Source of the DNA: Glaciimonas sp. CA11.2
GTDB lineage: Bacteria; Pseudomonadota; Gammaproteobacteria; Burkholderiales; Burkholderiaceae_D
Reading direction: 5' to 3'
DNA length: 64,000 bases
Assembly (NCBI RefSeq): GCF_034314045.1
Contig: NZ_JAVIWL010000001.1
Coordinates: 2,852,001-2,916,000, forward strand
In this document: positions 17,700 to 27,827 of the stretch, one piece after another
Position numbering within the stretch: position 1 is the stretch's first letter
How the letters are laid out: the number at the start of each line of letters is the position of its first letter
The notes under the pieces: generated by a model
Seen by the model: only the letters and a program-made list of their open reading frames with translations
What the model was told of the DNA's origin: nothing
Database searches by the model: none
Program-made: the position numbers and the translations under genes

Positions 17700-20324
17700 A
17701 TGAACTCAGCCGATATACGCGATAAGTTTCTCACTTTCTTTGAATCCAAAGACCATACCGTGGTTCGTTCCTCCAGCCTTGTGCCGGGTAATGATCCGAC
17801 GCTGCTATTTACCAACTCTGGGATGGTCCAATTTAAGGACGTCTTTCTCGGTACCGAGAAACGTAACTACGTTCGTGCGACATCCGTACAGCGGTGTTTG
17901 CGTGCAGGCGGCAAACACAACGATCTGGAAAATGTTGGATATACCGCTCGCCACCACACTTTTTTCGAAATGCTGGGAAATTGGTCTTTCGGGGATTATT
18001 TTAAACGCGACTCTTTAAAGTGGGCGTTTGAACTATTGACTGAGGTCTATGGTTTGCCAGCTGAAAAGCTTTGGGCCACCGTATATGAGACCGATGATGA
18101 GGCCTACGATATCTGGGTGAATGAGATCGGCCTACCGCCAGAGCGCGTTGTCCGGATTGGCGACAATAAAGGTGCACCATTTGCATCAGACAATTTCTGG
18201 CAAATGGCAGATACCGGCCCTTGCGGTCCCTGTTCTGAGATTTTTTTCGATCATGGCCCGGATATTTGGGGCGGTCCTCCGGGCAGTCCGGATCAAGACG
18301 GTGACCGTTACATCGAAATCTGGAATAACGTTTTCATGCAGTTTGACCGTCAGGTCGACGCCAAAACCGGTGAAGCGACATTGACGCCATTGCCGCGCCA
18401 ATGTGTTGATACCGGCATGGGTTTGGAGCGATTGGCCGCTATATTGCAGCACGTGCATAGTAATTATGAGATTGATCTGTTCCAAAATTTGATCAAGGCA
18501 GCAGCGCGCGAAACCAATGTTGCCGATTTGACAAATAACTCGTTGAAAGTGATCGCCGACCACATTCGTGCTTGTGCGTTCCTAATTGTGGACGGCGTTA
18601 TTCCCGGTAATGAAGGTCGTGGTTACGTCTTGCGTCGCATTATCCGTCGCGCATTACGTCACGGACATAAGCTGGAGCAAACCAAACCGTTTTTCTACAA
18701 ACTCGTCAAAGATCTGGTCTTAGAGATGGGCGCAGCCTATCCTGAATTGCCGGAAGCTGCCGAGCGCGTTGAGCAAACTTTGAAGCAGGAAGAAGAGCGT
18801 TTTGGGGAAACGCTAGAACACGGAATGAAAATTCTGGAAGCCGCCTTGGCAAAAAATCCTAAAAAATTAGATGGTGATACAGCTTTCACGCTATATGACA
18901 CTTTCGGGTTCCCGCTTGATTTGACTGCAGATATTTGTCGTGAGCGTGAAGTTGCGCTCGACGAGGCTGGTTTTGACGTCGCAATGAAACGTCAACAAGA
19001 AGCTAGCCGTGCTGGTGGTAAATTCAAAATGGCGTCGGGCGTTGAGTATAGCGGTGAGAAGACAAATTTTGTCGGTTATACCGCGCTGGCGCACGATGCC
19101 AAAGTGTTAGCTTTATACGTTGATGGCAGTGCGGTACAAAAAATCGAAGCTGGTCAAAATGCGATTGTCGTGCTCGATACCACACCATTTTATGCCGAGT
19201 CAGGCGGTCAGGCTGGCGACTCCGGCGTACTTGAAACAGCGACGGCAACATTTGTGGTGACCGATACCCTCAAGATTCAGGCCGAGGTGTTTGGCCATCA
19301 TGGTCGATTGGAGCAAGGCACACTGAACGTCGGCGATCAACTTGGTGCCAATGTCGATACTGCGCAACGCGCACGCACTATCCGGAATCATTCAGCGACG
19401 CATTTAATGCACAAAGCATTGCGCGAGGTGCTGGGCGTGCATGTGGCGCAAAAGGGTTCGTTGGTTGATGCTGATAAAACCCGATTTGACTTTAGTCATA
19501 ACGCGCCTGTCAGTGCCGATCAAATTCGTCTGATCGAAGACATAGTCAATGGCGAAGTGTTGGAAAACATCGCCACCAGCGCCACCTTGATGTCATTCGA
19601 CGACGCCGTTGCAAGCGGTGCTATGGCCTTGTTCGGTGAAAAATATGGTGATGAAGTACGCGTGTTATCGATCGGTTCTTCGACCGAATTATGCGGCGGT
19701 GTCCACGTCAATCGTACTGGTGATATTGGCTTGTTCAAAATCGTTGCAGAAAGTGGTGTCGCGGCCGGTATTCGTCGTATTGAAGCGGTAACAGGACTTG
19801 GCGCATTGGCACTCGTTCAAAGCTTGAGTAGCCGTGTCACCGAAGCGGCGACAGCGTTGAAATCACCGCCGGAAGAATTAACGCAACGTATCGGTCAGGT
19901 GCAAGATCACGTTAAGGCGCTAGAAAAAGAGATGGCTGCGTTGAAGTCTAAACTGGCTGCAAATCAGGGTAATGAACTGGTTAACCAGGCGGTGGATGTC
20001 AACGGCATCAAGGTATTGGCTGCAATGCTCGAAGGCGCGGATAGCGCGACTTTACGTGAAACGATGGATAAGTTAAAAGATAAACTGAAAACCGCAGCGA
20101 TCGTGTTGGCGACCGTCAAGGACGGAAAAGTCAGCTTGATCGCAGGTGTCACAGCCGATGCGATTGCCAAAGTAAAAGCCGGTGATCTGGTCAATTTTGT
20201 GGCCCAGCAAGTTGGCGGTAAAGGCGGCGGGCGGCCTGACATGGCGCAAGCTGGCGGTACTGATCCAAGCGGATTGGCGGCAGCGCTGCAAGGAGTCGTT
20301 AAGTGGGTTGGCGAACGCGGCTAA
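17700..20324 (+). CDS. alaS: Alanyl-tRNA synthetase
   Basis: Class II synthetase that charges tRNA-Ala and edits Ser and Gly mischarging. It has 874 residues, the normal length. The class II core has [37 protein letters not shown] and [27 protein letters not shown] and [11 protein letters not shown] follow. The editing domain has the zinc-site elements [11 protein letters not shown] and ELCGGVHV. The C-terminal part is the dimerising C-Ala domain ending in [15 protein letters not shown]. The ATG at 17700 begins [10 protein letters not shown], the usual start; the ribosome site there is weak. Upstream in-frame ATGs at 17649 and 17661 are less likely. Confidence 0.97.
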   Translation: MNSADIRDKFLTFFESKDHTVVRSSSLVPGNDPTLLFTNSGMVQFKDVFLGTEKRNYVRATSVQRCLRAGGKHNDLENVGYTARHHTFFEMLGNWSFGDYFKRDSLKWAFELLTEVYGLPAEKLWATVYETDDEAYDIWVNEIGLPPERVVRIGDNKGAPFASDNFWQMADTGPCGPCSEIFFDHGPDIWGGPPGSPDQDGDRYIEIWNNVFMQFDRQVDAKTGEATLTPLPRQCVDTGMGLERLAAILQHVHSNYEIDLFQNLIKAAARETNVADLTNNSLKVIADHIRACAFLIVDGVIPGNEGRGYVLRRIIRRALRHGHKLEQTKPFFYKLVKDLVLEMGAAYPELPEAAERVEQTLKQEEERFGETLEHGMKILEAALAKNPKKLDGDTAFTLYDTFGFPLDLTADICREREVALDEAGFDVAMKRQQEASRAGGKFKMASGVEYSGEKTNFVGYTALAHDAKVLALYVDGSAVQKIEAGQNAIVVLDTTPFYAESGGQAGDSGVLETATATFVVTDTLKIQAEVFGHHGRLEQGTLNVGDQLGANVDTAQRARTIRNHSATHLMHKALREVLGVHVAQKGSLVDADKTRFDFSHNAPVSADQIRLIEDIVNGEVLENIATSATLMSFDDAVASGAMALFGEKYGDEVRVLSIGSSTELCGGVHVNRTGDIGLFKIVAESGVAAGIRRIEAVTGLGALALVQSLSSRVTEAATALKSPPEELTQRIGQVQDHVKALEKEMAALKSKLAANQGNELVNQAVDVNGIKVLAAMLEGADSATLRETMDKLKDKLKTAAIVLATVKDGKVSLIAGVTADAIAKVKAGDLVNFVAQQVGGKGGGRPDMAQAGGTDPSGLAAALQGVVKWVGERG

Positions 20325-20483
20325 AAATGCCCCTTGCCAAGCGGCGGCTAGTACTTGAAGCGGGTTTGAGGCGCTCTTAAATCTTGCCTGGTGTTTGCTT
20401 GCGGCTGAAATAATGCATGCTGCCGGTTGGCATTTTGTCTTGTAGATGAATGGTGAGCGATTGATTTCGCCGAATGGTTGCTG

Positions 20484-21011
20484 ATGAGTGAATTTAAATT
20501 TTGCCCGATCTGTGCTGCTTCTTTGACGTTGCGTGCAGATGAGGGCGAGGCAGGAAAACCCCGGTTATCCTGCCCGGAAGGTCACTGGACGCATTGGGAT
20601 AACCCGCTGCCCGTATTGGCCGCCGTGGTTGAGATCGATGGGAAAATTCTGTTGGCTCGGAATGCAGCATGGCAGGAAAATATGTTCGCGCTGATCACTG
20701 GTTTCATGGAGCGTGACGAGACGCCAGAACAGGGAATCGCCCGCGAATTAAAAGAAGAAACGAATCTCGATGCTGATCAAATTACATTGATCGGGGTGTA
20801 TGAGTTTATGCGTAAGAACGAACTGATCATTGCTTATCACGTAAAAGCTTCGGGAACGATTCAGTTGTCAGAAGAGTTACTGGAATATCGGCTGTTATCG
20901 CCGGCCAAGTTAAAGCCGTGGCGTGCCGGCACTGGTTACGCCGTGGCAGAATGGATGCGCCAACAAGGGCTGAATGTCGAGTTTGTGGATAGGCCTATTT
21001 TGGTAGATTAA
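20484..21011 (+). CDS. Nudix hydrolase with NudC-like zinc ribbon
   Basis: A 175-residue protein with an N-terminal zinc ribbon (FCPIC with Cys7 and Cys10, then SCPEGH with Cys30) and a Nudix domain. The Nudix box is GFMERDETPEQGIARELKEE, which follows the Gx5Ex7REuxEE pattern, with TNL where GU is usual. This architecture matches short NudC-like hydrolases that act on NADH, ADP-ribose or related dinucleotides, but it is shorter than E. coli NudC (257 residues) and lacks that protein's N-terminal domain. The ATG at 20484 is preferred over a TTG two codons upstream. It lies 159 bp after alaS and could be read from the same message. Confidence 0.9.
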   Translation: MSEFKFCPICAASLTLRADEGEAGKPRLSCPEGHWTHWDNPLPVLAAVVEIDGKILLARNAAWQENMFALITGFMERDETPEQGIARELKEETNLDADQITLIGVYEFMRKNELIIAYHVKASGTIQLSEELLEYRLLSPAKLKPWRAGTGYAVAEWMRQQGLNVEFVDRPILVD

Positions 21012-21390
21012 GCACGACTATTCGTCGGAAAAACGTAGCGTGCAAGGACGTATTCATTAGCGCGAGGTTTTTTATTTAACTAGCAATATGGGCGAGTTGA
21101 GTAGCGTTATTTCAGAGCTAATTTTCAATATGCGGTCGTACATTCTCTTATGTAACCTATTCAACAAACTGCTTTGAATGGGCGCATAATTAAGCAGCAG
21201 AAACGAGCAGTTGAACGCATTTGATAAGGGGATTTGCAATAAAAATTATCAGAATTATGATTTTTATTCATGGTGTGCGGAATTTGTTGTAAAACTGGTG
21301 GATTTTTGTTGCAATGCATCATGCGGCAAGTGTTTGGAGTAGAATCGCCAAAAAGCAGCAACGTTAAAATAATTTTGATACAAACTGGTT
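21012..21390. other. Intergenic region upstream of the TusA-like gene
   Basis: No gene is seen. The 379 bp are AT-rich. A 9-bp AT-only inverted repeat (AATAAAAAT/ATTTTTATT, 21238-21268) overlaps a possible promoter, TTGCAA, 16 bp, TATGAT, about 130 bp before the next gene. Confidence 0.4.
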
Positions 21391-21618
21391 ATGGAATTTA
21401 ATAGAGAACTTGATGCTCGCGGTCTACACTGTCCGCTGCCGATTTTGAAAACAAAAAAAGCGCTGGCCGATATGTTGAGCGGGCAAGTTTTACGAGTGTT
21501 AGCTACCGACTCTGGATCGGTGCGTGATTTTCAGGCGTTTGCCAAACAAACCGGCAATGACTTGTTATCTCAAAGCGAAGAAAATAGAGAATACGTTTTC
21601 TTTATGAAACGTAAGTAA
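21391..21618 (+). CDS. TusA-family sulfurtransferase
   Basis: A 75-residue SirA/TusA-fold protein. The hallmark CPxP motif is LHCPLPILKTKKAL with the sulfur-carrying Cys14. TusA proteins relay persulfide sulfur, for example to tRNA 2-thiouridine synthesis or other sulfur pathways. Family features LRVLATDSGSVRDFQAFAK and the C-terminal FFMKRK strand are present. No IscS or other tus genes are near, so the exact pathway is open. There is no strong ribosome site before the ATG. Confidence 0.93.
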   Translation: MEFNRELDARGLHCPLPILKTKKALADMLSGQVLRVLATDSGSVRDFQAFAKQTGNDLLSQSEENREYVFFMKRK

Positions 21619-21841
21619 TCACGCTTATTGTGAATCAGACGCATTTCAAGGCGCAGGTGAAACATGTTAGTTGTATTGTCAATATGGTAATTAAGCGACT
21701 TGCACTTGTACCGCTATTCAAGGCTTTGGTATGCCGTACCAAATTCGCTATTTCTTTTCTAGCCTCCATTTCGATTCCCTATTTTAGTTCACGCCTCTAG
21801 GTAATTTCATCTACAAATTAATAGTACGTTCGTGCTAAATT

Positions 21842-21871
21842 TTGGTTGCGGAGCTATTTCTCTCTTATAAT
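21842..21871 (+). promoter_or_regulatory. etfB: Likely sigma-70 promoter of etfB
   Basis: TTGGTT, an 18-bp spacer and a perfect TATAAT lie 61 bp before the etfB ATG. A TTAACGTTAA palindrome sits about 12 bp after the -10 box, where a repressor could bind. The rest of the 314-bp gap after the TusA-like gene shows nothing else. Confidence 0.55.
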
Positions 21872-21932
21872 CGCATAATCAATTAACGTTAACGTCAACT
21901 CGATTCTCAATTTTTAATTAAAAGGCAGACCG

Positions 21933-22682
21933 ATGAAAGTATTAGTTCCAGTCAAACGTGTAGTCGACTACAACGTCAAAGTGCGCGTTAAATCCGATGG
22001 CACAGGTGTTGATATTGCAAACGTCAAAATGTCGATGAATCCGTTCGACGAGATCGCTGTAGAGGAGGCGATGCGTCTGAAAGAGGGCGGCAAGGTCACT
22101 GAAGTGATCGCGATCTCTTGCGGCGTTACCCAATGCCAGGAAACCCTGCGCACAGCAATGGCAATTGGTGCAGATCGTGCGATTTTGGTGGAGTCGGATG
22201 TTGATTTGCAACCACTGGCCGTTGCTAAGTTATTGAAAGCGATTGCGGATAAAGAGCAACCACAATTGATCATCCTTGGTAAGCAAGCAATTGATGATGA
22301 TTGCAATCAAACCGGTCAGATGTTGGCTGCTTTGCTAGGTTGGCCACAGGCAACATTTGCCTCCAAAGTCGTACTGGAAGAAGGCAAAGTGTTAGTGACG
22401 CGTGAAGTAGACGGTGGCCTGGAGACGCTTGCACTGACGTTGCCAGCGATTATCACAACGGATTTGCGTCTCAACGAGCCACGTTACGTGACGTTGCCGA
22501 ACATCATGAAAGCCAAGAAAAAAACGCTGGATGTGTTTAAACCAGCTGATCTGGGTGTTGATGTCACGCCGCGATTGAAAACCTTGAAAGTGGTAGAGCC
22601 AGCCAAACGGAGTGCCGGTATCAAAGTGCCGGATGTTGCTACGTTGATTGCGAAGTTACGCAATGAAGCAAAAGTAATTTAA
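21933..22682 (+). CDS. etfB: Electron transfer flavoprotein beta subunit
   Basis: Small subunit of the FAD- and AMP-containing heterodimer that takes electrons from acyl-CoA and other dehydrogenases and passes them to ETF-quinone oxidoreductase. It has 249 residues. Family motifs are [18 protein letters not shown] at the start, [17 protein letters not shown] near 36-52, [18 protein letters not shown] near 112-129, and the EtfB signature region [20 protein letters not shown] near 170-190. The C-terminus has the recognition loop used to contact dehydrogenases. etfA follows after an unusually long 219-bp gap and the acyl-CoA dehydrogenase gene after that. Confidence 0.97.
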   Translation: MKVLVPVKRVVDYNVKVRVKSDGTGVDIANVKMSMNPFDEIAVEEAMRLKEGGKVTEVIAISCGVTQCQETLRTAMAIGADRAILVESDVDLQPLAVAKLLKAIADKEQPQLIILGKQAIDDDCNQTGQMLAALLGWPQATFASKVVLEEGKVLVTREVDGGLETLALTLPAIITTDLRLNEPRYVTLPNIMKAKKKTLDVFKPADLGVDVTPRLKTLKVVEPAKRSAGIKVPDVATLIAKLRNEAKVI

Positions 22683-22863
22683 GACTTAATAGAGCGTATT
22701 GAAGGCGCATATTTGTTGCTATTAAAGTGATGTGGTGTGCAAGCGCCCCATTGTGCAAAATACCTTTATGCGTTTAAACAAGTGAGGATCGAACGCGATA
22801 AATCGCGAACATTGTCACCCGAAGAAAACCAGCCGGCCGCCGCACAACATTTGATGCCCTCTA

Positions 22864-22887
22864 ATGGGTGGCGACCGTAATACCCAT
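22864..22887 (+). promoter_or_regulatory. Hairpin in the etfA leader
   Basis: ATGGGT and ACCCAT form a 6-bp stem with a 12-nt loop, ending 5 nt before the AGGAG ribosome site of etfA. A second small hairpin, CGCGAT-AA-ATCGCG, lies about 60 bp upstream. Either could affect etfA translation relative to etfB, but this is speculative. Confidence 0.3.
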
Positions 22888-22901
22888 CATCAGGAGATAC
22901 C

Positions 22902-23831
22902 ATGACTGCTCTCGTCATTGCTGAACACGATAATGCAACCTTAAAAGGTAGCACCCTTAACACCATCACTGCGGCAGTGCAATGCGGTGGTGAAGTCCAC
23001 GTACTAGTGGCAGGAAAAGACTGCGGCGCGGCGGCGCAAGCTGCGGCAAAGGCTGTTGGCGTCACTAAGGTGTTAGTCGCCGATACTGCTTATTTCGCCG
23101 ATGGTTTGGCAGAGAATATCGCTGAGCAAGTGCTTGCGCTGGCAGCTAACTACAGCCACATCCTGGCACCGGCAACCGCGTACGGCAAAAATATCCTGCC
23201 ACGTGTCGCGGCCTGTCTGGATGTCGGTCAGATTTCAGAAATCGTTAAGGTTGATAGTCCAGATACGTTCGAGCGTCCTATTTATGCGGGCAACGCCATT
23301 GCTACCGTCCAATCTATTGATCCGATCAAAGTGATTACGGTACGTACCACTGGTTTTGACGCAGCTGCTGACGGTGGCGCGGCCACGGTCGAAAACATCA
23401 CTGCGGCTGCAGATTTTGCTAAGTCGTCGTTTGTATCGCGTGAGCTAGCTAAATCGGATCGTCCAGAACTGACGGCCGCCAAAGTGATCGTCTCCGGCGG
23501 TCGCGGTATGGGTTCGGCAGAAAACTTTAAGATATTGGAGCCTCTGGCTGACAAACTGGGCGCGGCGATGGGCGCTTCACGGGCTGCGGTCGATGCGGGT
23601 TTTGTGCCGAATGACTGGCAAGTCGGCCAGACCGGGAAAATCGTGGCACCGCAGCTCTATATTGCGGTCGGTATTTCGGGTGCGATTCAGCATCTCGCCG
23701 GGATGAAAGACTCTAAAACGATCGTTGCAATCAATAAGGATGAAGAGGCTCCGATTTTCTCGGTCGCTGATTACGGCATCGTGGGTGATCTGTTTGAGAT
23801 CGTTCCGCAATTTGTGGCCGAACTTGGTTAA
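22902..23831 (+). CDS. etfA: Electron transfer flavoprotein alpha subunit
   Basis: Large, FAD-carrying subunit of ETF, partner of EtfB. It has 309 residues. The N-terminal half has [13 protein letters not shown] and [18 protein letters not shown]. The C-terminal FAD domain is clear: [13 protein letters not shown] near 197-209, [19 protein letters not shown] near 229-247, and the ETF-alpha signature [18 protein letters not shown] near 255-272 followed by [17 protein letters not shown] lies before the ATG. Its place between etfB and an acyl-CoA dehydrogenase fits a fatty-acid oxidation unit. Confidence 0.97.
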   Translation: MTALVIAEHDNATLKGSTLNTITAAVQCGGEVHVLVAGKDCGAAAQAAAKAVGVTKVLVADTAYFADGLAENIAEQVLALAANYSHILAPATAYGKNILPRVAACLDVGQISEIVKVDSPDTFERPIYAGNAIATVQSIDPIKVITVRTTGFDAAADGGAATVENITAAADFAKSSFVSRELAKSDRPELTAAKVIVSGGRGMGSAENFKILEPLADKLGAAMGASRAAVDAGFVPNDWQVGQTGKIVAPQLYIAVGISGAIQHLAGMKDSKTIVAINKDEEAPIFSVADYGIVGDLFEIVPQFVAELG

Positions 23832-23996
23832 TTGTCACCGCGACAATATATTGAGCAAAGTGTAAAGAGACTGGTCTGGGATTCAGGTAACTCATTGGGT
23901 AGCTGCAGCTTGATTGCTGCTTAGCTGCTGCTCAATTGCAACTTTATGGTACCTGGCGGTTAGACCTATTAATGAGAACGTTTGCAAAAACGCCAA

Positions 23997-24031
23997 GGCA
24001 GTATTACGGAAGTGGTACTGCCCATTTTTTT
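23997..24031 (+). terminator. Terminator-like hairpin directly before the acyl-CoA dehydrogenase gene
   Basis: GGCAGTA and TACTGCC form a perfect 7-bp stem with a 12-nt loop, followed by CA and seven T. The GGAG ribosome site of the next gene begins at the base after the T-run, 10 nt before its ATG. It may end the etfBA message or act as an attenuator for the downstream gene. Confidence 0.7.
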
Positions 24032-24041
24032 GGAGTACTTG

Positions 24042-25832
24042 ATGAGTTATGTCGCGCCGTTAAAAGATATGTTGTTCGCCCTGAACGCCCTCGCTGGGCT
24101 TGAGCAAGTCAGTCAACTGCCGGGTTGCGCAGACGCGACACCGGAAACTGTCGAAGCAGTACTCCAGGAAAATGCCCGATTTTGTAGCGAAGTGGTGGCA
24201 CCTCTGAACCGCTCGGGAGATCAGGAGCCAAGCTTTTGGCGCGATGGCGATGTGATTACCAGCAAGGGTTTTAAGGAGGCGTTCAAGTCATTTGCAGAGG
24301 CGGGATGGCAAGGAGTTCAGCATCCAGAAGAATATGGCGGCCAGGGTTTGCCAAAACTCGTGGCCACACCGTGCATCGAAATGCTGAATGCCGCTAATCT
24401 GTCCTTTGCGCTATGTCCGTTACTAAGCGATGGCGCGATTGAAGCGTTGATGACGGCTGGCACAGATGCGCAAAAAAGCATGTATTTAGAAAATCTGGTA
24501 TCCGGAAAATGGACAGGTACTATGAATCTGACTGAACCGCAGGCTGGTTCCGACTTGGCACAAGTGCGCACGCGCGCTGTGCCGCAAGGCGATGGCACGT
24601 TCAAGGTTTCGGGTACAAAGATTTTCATTACCTTTGGCGATCACGACATGGCCGAGAATATCGTCCATCTGGTGTTGGCACGCACTCCTGATGCGCCTGA
24701 AGGCGTAAAGGGGATTTCGTTATTTGTTGTCCCGAAATTTCTGGTGAACGCGGATGGTTCACTTGGTAATCGCAATGATGTTCATTGCGTCTCCATCGAA
24801 CACAAGCTTGGCATAAAGGCAAGTCCAACTGCTGTCCTCCAGTTTGGCGATCACGGTGGTGCAATCGGGACATTGGTTGGGTTAGAAAACCGTGGTCTGG
24901 AATATATGTTCATCATGATGAACGCCGCACGTTTTGCTGTTGGCATGCAAGGTGTTGGCATCGCTGAGCGGGCTTACCAAAAGGCGGTGAGTTTTGCCAA
25001 AGACCGTATGCAATCACGCGATTTAAGTGGATCAGCGGGGCCAGTTGCCATTATCAATCACCCTGACGTGCGCCGTATGTTGATGTCTATGCGCTCGCAA
25101 ACTGAGGCGGCACGCGCCTTGGCTTATGTCACAGCCGCGGCATCTGATATAGCGCATCACCACGTTGACGAGGCTACGCGCAAAGCCAATCATGCGTTTT
25201 ACGAATACCTTGTACCTATCGTCAAGGGTTGGTCTACTGAGATGTCGATTGAAGTCGCCTCGACCGGTGTGCAGATACATGGTGGCATGGGTTTTATTGA
25301 AGAGACCGGTGCTGCGCAGTTTTACCGCGATGCACGTATTTTGACAATCTATGAGGGTACAACAGCGATTCAGGCGAATGATCTGATCGGCCGTAAGACT
25401 GCTCGCGACGGCGGTGCTGTTGCGAAAGGTATTGTTGCGCAAGTCAGAGCAACTCAAGTTCAATTGGCTTCTAGTAGCGATGCTGATTTACTTGCCATTG
25501 GCAAACAATTGGCAATTGGAGCAGATGCATTGGAGCAGGTAATTGACTATGTCGTCGCAAATCTAAAAAGCGATATTAAAGCAGTATTTGCCGGCAGTGT
25601 GCCGTACCTGAAGTTAGCCGGCATTGTCCTCGGCGGTTGGCAATTGGGGCGGTCGGCTTTGATTGCTTCAGAAAGATTAGTGGCGGGTGAGGGCGACGCT
25701 AGCTTCTATCGCGCCAAAATAGGCACTGCACGGTTTTTTGCCGATCATATATTGGCGCAATCGACGGGACTGCAAACGTCGGTGATAAGCGGAAGTGCAG
25801 GCGTGATGGCCTTAACTGAAGATCAATTTTAA
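24042..25832 (+). CDS. Acyl-CoA dehydrogenase
   Basis: FAD enzyme that introduces a double bond into acyl-CoA and hands electrons to ETF. The 596-residue length fits the large acyl-CoA dehydrogenases with an extra C-terminal domain. Features in order: N-terminal helical domain with HPEEYGGQGLPK, the FAD-contact segment GTMNLTEPQAGSDLAQVRT near 160-178, TKIFITFGDHD near 194-204, the VEIASTGVQIHGGMGFIEE-like segment near 407-425 (here SIEVASTGVQIHGGMGFIEE), and IYEGTTAIQANDL near 442 with the likely catalytic glutamate. The ATG at 24042 has GGAG 6 nt upstream; an earlier ATG 60 bp upstream would start inside the terminator-like hairpin. It follows etfBA, its expected redox partners. Chain-length preference cannot be read. 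Confidence 0.95.
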   Translation: MSYVAPLKDMLFALNALAGLEQVSQLPGCADATPETVEAVLQENARFCSEVVAPLNRSGDQEPSFWRDGDVITSKGFKEAFKSFAEAGWQGVQHPEEYGGQGLPKLVATPCIEMLNAANLSFALCPLLSDGAIEALMTAGTDAQKSMYLENLVSGKWTGTMNLTEPQAGSDLAQVRTRAVPQGDGTFKVSGTKIFITFGDHDMAENIVHLVLARTPDAPEGVKGISLFVVPKFLVNADGSLGNRNDVHCVSIEHKLGIKASPTAVLQFGDHGGAIGTLVGLENRGLEYMFIMMNAARFAVGMQGVGIAERAYQKAVSFAKDRMQSRDLSGSAGPVAIINHPDVRRMLMSMRSQTEAARALAYVTAAASDIAHHHVDEATRKANHAFYEYLVPIVKGWSTEMSIEVASTGVQIHGGMGFIEETGAAQFYRDARILTIYEGTTAIQANDLIGRKTARDGGAVAKGIVAQVRATQVQLASSSDADLLAIGKQLAIGADALEQVIDYVVANLKSDIKAVFAGSVPYLKLAGIVLGGWQLGRSALIASERLVAGEGDASFYRAKIGTARFFADHILAQSTGLQTSVISGSAGVMALTEDQF

Positions 25833-25850
25833 TCAGGGTTAATTTGTTTG

Positions 25851-25890
25851 AGTAAATAAAAAAGCAGCCATAGGCTGCTTTTTATTTACT
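25851..25890. terminator. Bidirectional Rho-independent terminator
   Basis: An 18-bp stem, AGTAAATAAAAA then GCAGCC pairing with GGCTGC then TTTTTATTTACT, with one extra A and a 3-nt ATA loop. The GC-rich core is flanked by A and T runs on both sides. It serves the acyl-CoA dehydrogenase gene from the left and the TM2 gene from the right. Confidence 0.9.
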
Positions 25891-25940
25891 CATTTCTCTG
25901 GATGCAAGACTTGCACAGTCAATACCTGACTAAACATTCT

Positions 25941-26357
25941 TTATCCGTACGAACCACCAGTAAATAGCAGGTCAAAAGTGCGAGCGATGGTTCCTATCAA
26001 GCCAATTGCGCCCACGCCGACACTTAGTACGATAATTAATGCTATCAGCCATGTCGATTCCGATTTTTTGCCTGAGTTGGTATTTTGTTGTGCATCCCAT
26101 TTTTCATCAGGCATTAAGCCAGTGACCAATGCCTCCAGAATCGCAATTAATGCCGAGGCGATAAGAGGTGCAAATACAAACAGTTTTTGCTGTTCAGGCC
26201 ACAGTGTGAGAGCTAATAAAGATAATGGCAATGTGGCAAGATGCAGCCAGCCCCAAACGTCTTTTGCTCCGTGTAAATAAAATCTGTGTAACCCAATGCT
26301 GCCAAATACGGTGGTTATAAAGGTGGTGAAGGTCTTGTTTTTATGGTTTGTCGTCAT
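25941..26357 (-). CDS. TM2-domain membrane protein
   Basis: A 138-residue inner-membrane protein. Residues 1-55 resemble a TM2 domain, two helices joined by a short turn, with the characteristic GSIGLHRFYLHGAKDVWGWL segment. Further hydrophobic spans are at about 55-70 and 75-90 and at 108-130 (LIALIIVLSVGVGAIGLIG). The ATG at 26357 is chosen; a frame start five codons upstream is not supported by a better ribosome site. The gene stands alone and its function is not known. Confidence 0.8.
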   Translation of the reverse strand: MTTNHKNKTFTTFITTVFGSIGLHRFYLHGAKDVWGWLHLATLPLSLLALTLWPEQQKLFVFAPLIASALIAILEALVTGLMPDEKWDAQQNTNSGKKSESTWLIALIIVLSVGVGAIGLIGTIARTFDLLFTGGSYG

Positions 26358-26797
26358 TGAAATGAGAGGCAATAGGGTGTTGCGTTGTCGGTAACGGGGC
26401 CGTGAGTGAAACGGATATCGGGAAAAGATGAAAAGTCAGCAGCGCTTCGCAAACTGTTATTGATGTTGGTGCGCTAACTATCTCCGTAGTGTAACGTAAC
26501 CGTTGCGATGTTGTATGGTGGAAATCGCGGCGTCAGTATATCTAAAACAAGTATGGAAGCGCCCTATAAAAACTAGCGCGACATAATGGCGCGACCGAGC
26601 TCTCGGAGCAGGGAAAGCGTTAAAAAAAAATCACAGTAAGCCTATAATGAAGCCCTTTTAGAGCTGGCAACTCACCTTTATAGCGCGATTGATGCAGCGC
26701 CGCGACACTGTAGGATAGTCCGAGGTTGCAGGGTTGGCCTAACTTGCGTTATAATTTGCGGCTTTTTCCGTGTTCGACAACACTTTTTGGAATCATT
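26358..26797. other. Intergenic region upstream of rpsP
   Basis: No gene is visible in 440 bp. It lies between divergent genes. The rpsP promoter is listed separately; a second TATAAT-like box (CCTATAATG, near 26642) may mark another start further upstream. Confidence 0.5.
26726..26755 (+). promoter_or_regulatory. rpsP: Sigma-70 promoter of rpsP operon
   Basis: TTGCAG, an 18-bp spacer and a perfect TATAAT end 42 bp before the rpsP start. The position and match suit a strong ribosomal-protein promoter. Confidence 0.65.
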
Positions 26798-27052
26798 ATG
26801 GTCGTTATTCGTTTATCTCGTGGTGGCGCTAAGAAGCGCCCGTTTTACAACATCGTAGTAACTGATTCGCGCAATCGTCGCGATGGTCGCTTTATCGAGC
26901 GTCTGGGTTTCTACAATCCAGTTGCATCTGGTGCTTCGGAAAGCTTCCGTATTGCGCAAGATCGTCTGACCCATTGGGAAGGCGTTGGCGCGCAAATGTC
27001 GCCAACTGTTGCTCGTCTGGTCAGCCAGGCTGGTAAAAAAGCTGCAGTTTAA
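26798..27052 (+). CDS. rpsP: 30S ribosomal protein S16
   Basis: Small-subunit protein needed for 30S assembly. The 84-residue sequence has the family pattern [20 protein letters not shown], the basic [19 protein letters not shown] and the [20 protein letters not shown] segment. It is the first gene of the conserved rpsP-rimM-trmD-rplS cluster. The frame is open upstream, but only the ATG at 26798 gives the family start. Confidence 0.98.
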   Translation: MVVIRLSRGGAKKRPFYNIVVTDSRNRRDGRFIERLGFYNPVASGASESFRIAQDRLTHWEGVGAQMSPTVARLVSQAGKKAAV

Positions 27053-27072
27053 TTCTGTAGCTGGTAACTGAT

Positions 27073-27702
27073 TTGTCTACGCTTACTTCAGCAACTATCG
27101 TGGCTCCGGTCGCAACAGTCGCAAAATCAGCGGAAGCGGCGCAATCAGGAGTCATGACTTGCGTTGTGACTCCAGCAGATTTGATCATGGTCGGTTATAT
27201 AACCGGCGCCTATGGACTTCAGGGCTGGGTGCGGATCAAACCGTATTCACCTGACGCTGATGCGTTACTGAATGCCAAAAAATGGTGGCTGGGTAGGCCA
27301 AATGTGGCAGATCTGCAAGATATTGAGATGATGCAGGCCAAAAACCACAGTGGTGACATTGTGGCGCGTTTGGTTGGCGTTGTTGGACGTGAAGCTGCGG
27401 AGGGCCTTAAAGGCACTGCAGTACATGTTCGCCGTAGCCATTTTCCTGCATTGGAAGATGGAGAATTTTACTGGATCGATTTAATCGGTCTGGCGGTTGA
27501 AAATCTGCAAGGCGAGCAATTAGGTGTTGTATCAGACCTGATGGATAACGGGGCGCATCCTATTTTAAGGATCGCGCTTCCGGCTATTGTCGGTCAGGAT
27601 AAGGCTTCACCTGAATTGCTGGTTCCTTTTGTGGATCAATTCGTCAAGACCGTTGATCAGAAGGCAAAAAAAATCACGGTGGACTGGGGTCTGGATTATT
27701 AG
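27073..27702 (+). CDS. rimM: Ribosome maturation factor RimM
   Basis: Binds S19 in the 30S head and helps 16S rRNA maturation. The RimM N-terminal domain has VGYITGAYGLQGWVRIKPYS near residues 40-59, and the PRC-barrel domain has GEFYWIDLIGLAVEN near 135-149 followed by GVVSDLMDNGAHPIL. The start is uncertain. A TTG at 27073, 21 bp after the rpsP stop, gives 209 residues with a 35-residue Ala/Val-rich leader. An ATG at 27154 gives 182 residues, nearer the usual RimM length of about 170-185, but AGGAG lies only 2 nt before it. I report the longer form. It sits in the conserved order between rpsP and trmD. Confidence 0.9.
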   Translation: MSTLTSATIVAPVATVAKSAEAAQSGVMTCVVTPADLIMVGYITGAYGLQGWVRIKPYSPDADALLNAKKWWLGRPNVADLQDIEMMQAKNHSGDIVARLVGVVGREAAEGLKGTAVHVRRSHFPALEDGEFYWIDLIGLAVENLQGEQLGVVSDLMDNGAHPILRIALPAIVGQDKASPELLVPFVDQFVKTVDQKAKKITVDWGLDY

Positions 27703-27827
27703 ATTCTTAATTGTAGGCTCTGCAAACCTGATGGTTGGTGTCGGATTTAGCCCGGCCTTCCATCTTGATGCGATCTTCCAGCTTAAGCGGCCGACAGTTC
27801 TGGTGGACGGTGAAATAGGTGGGCGTT

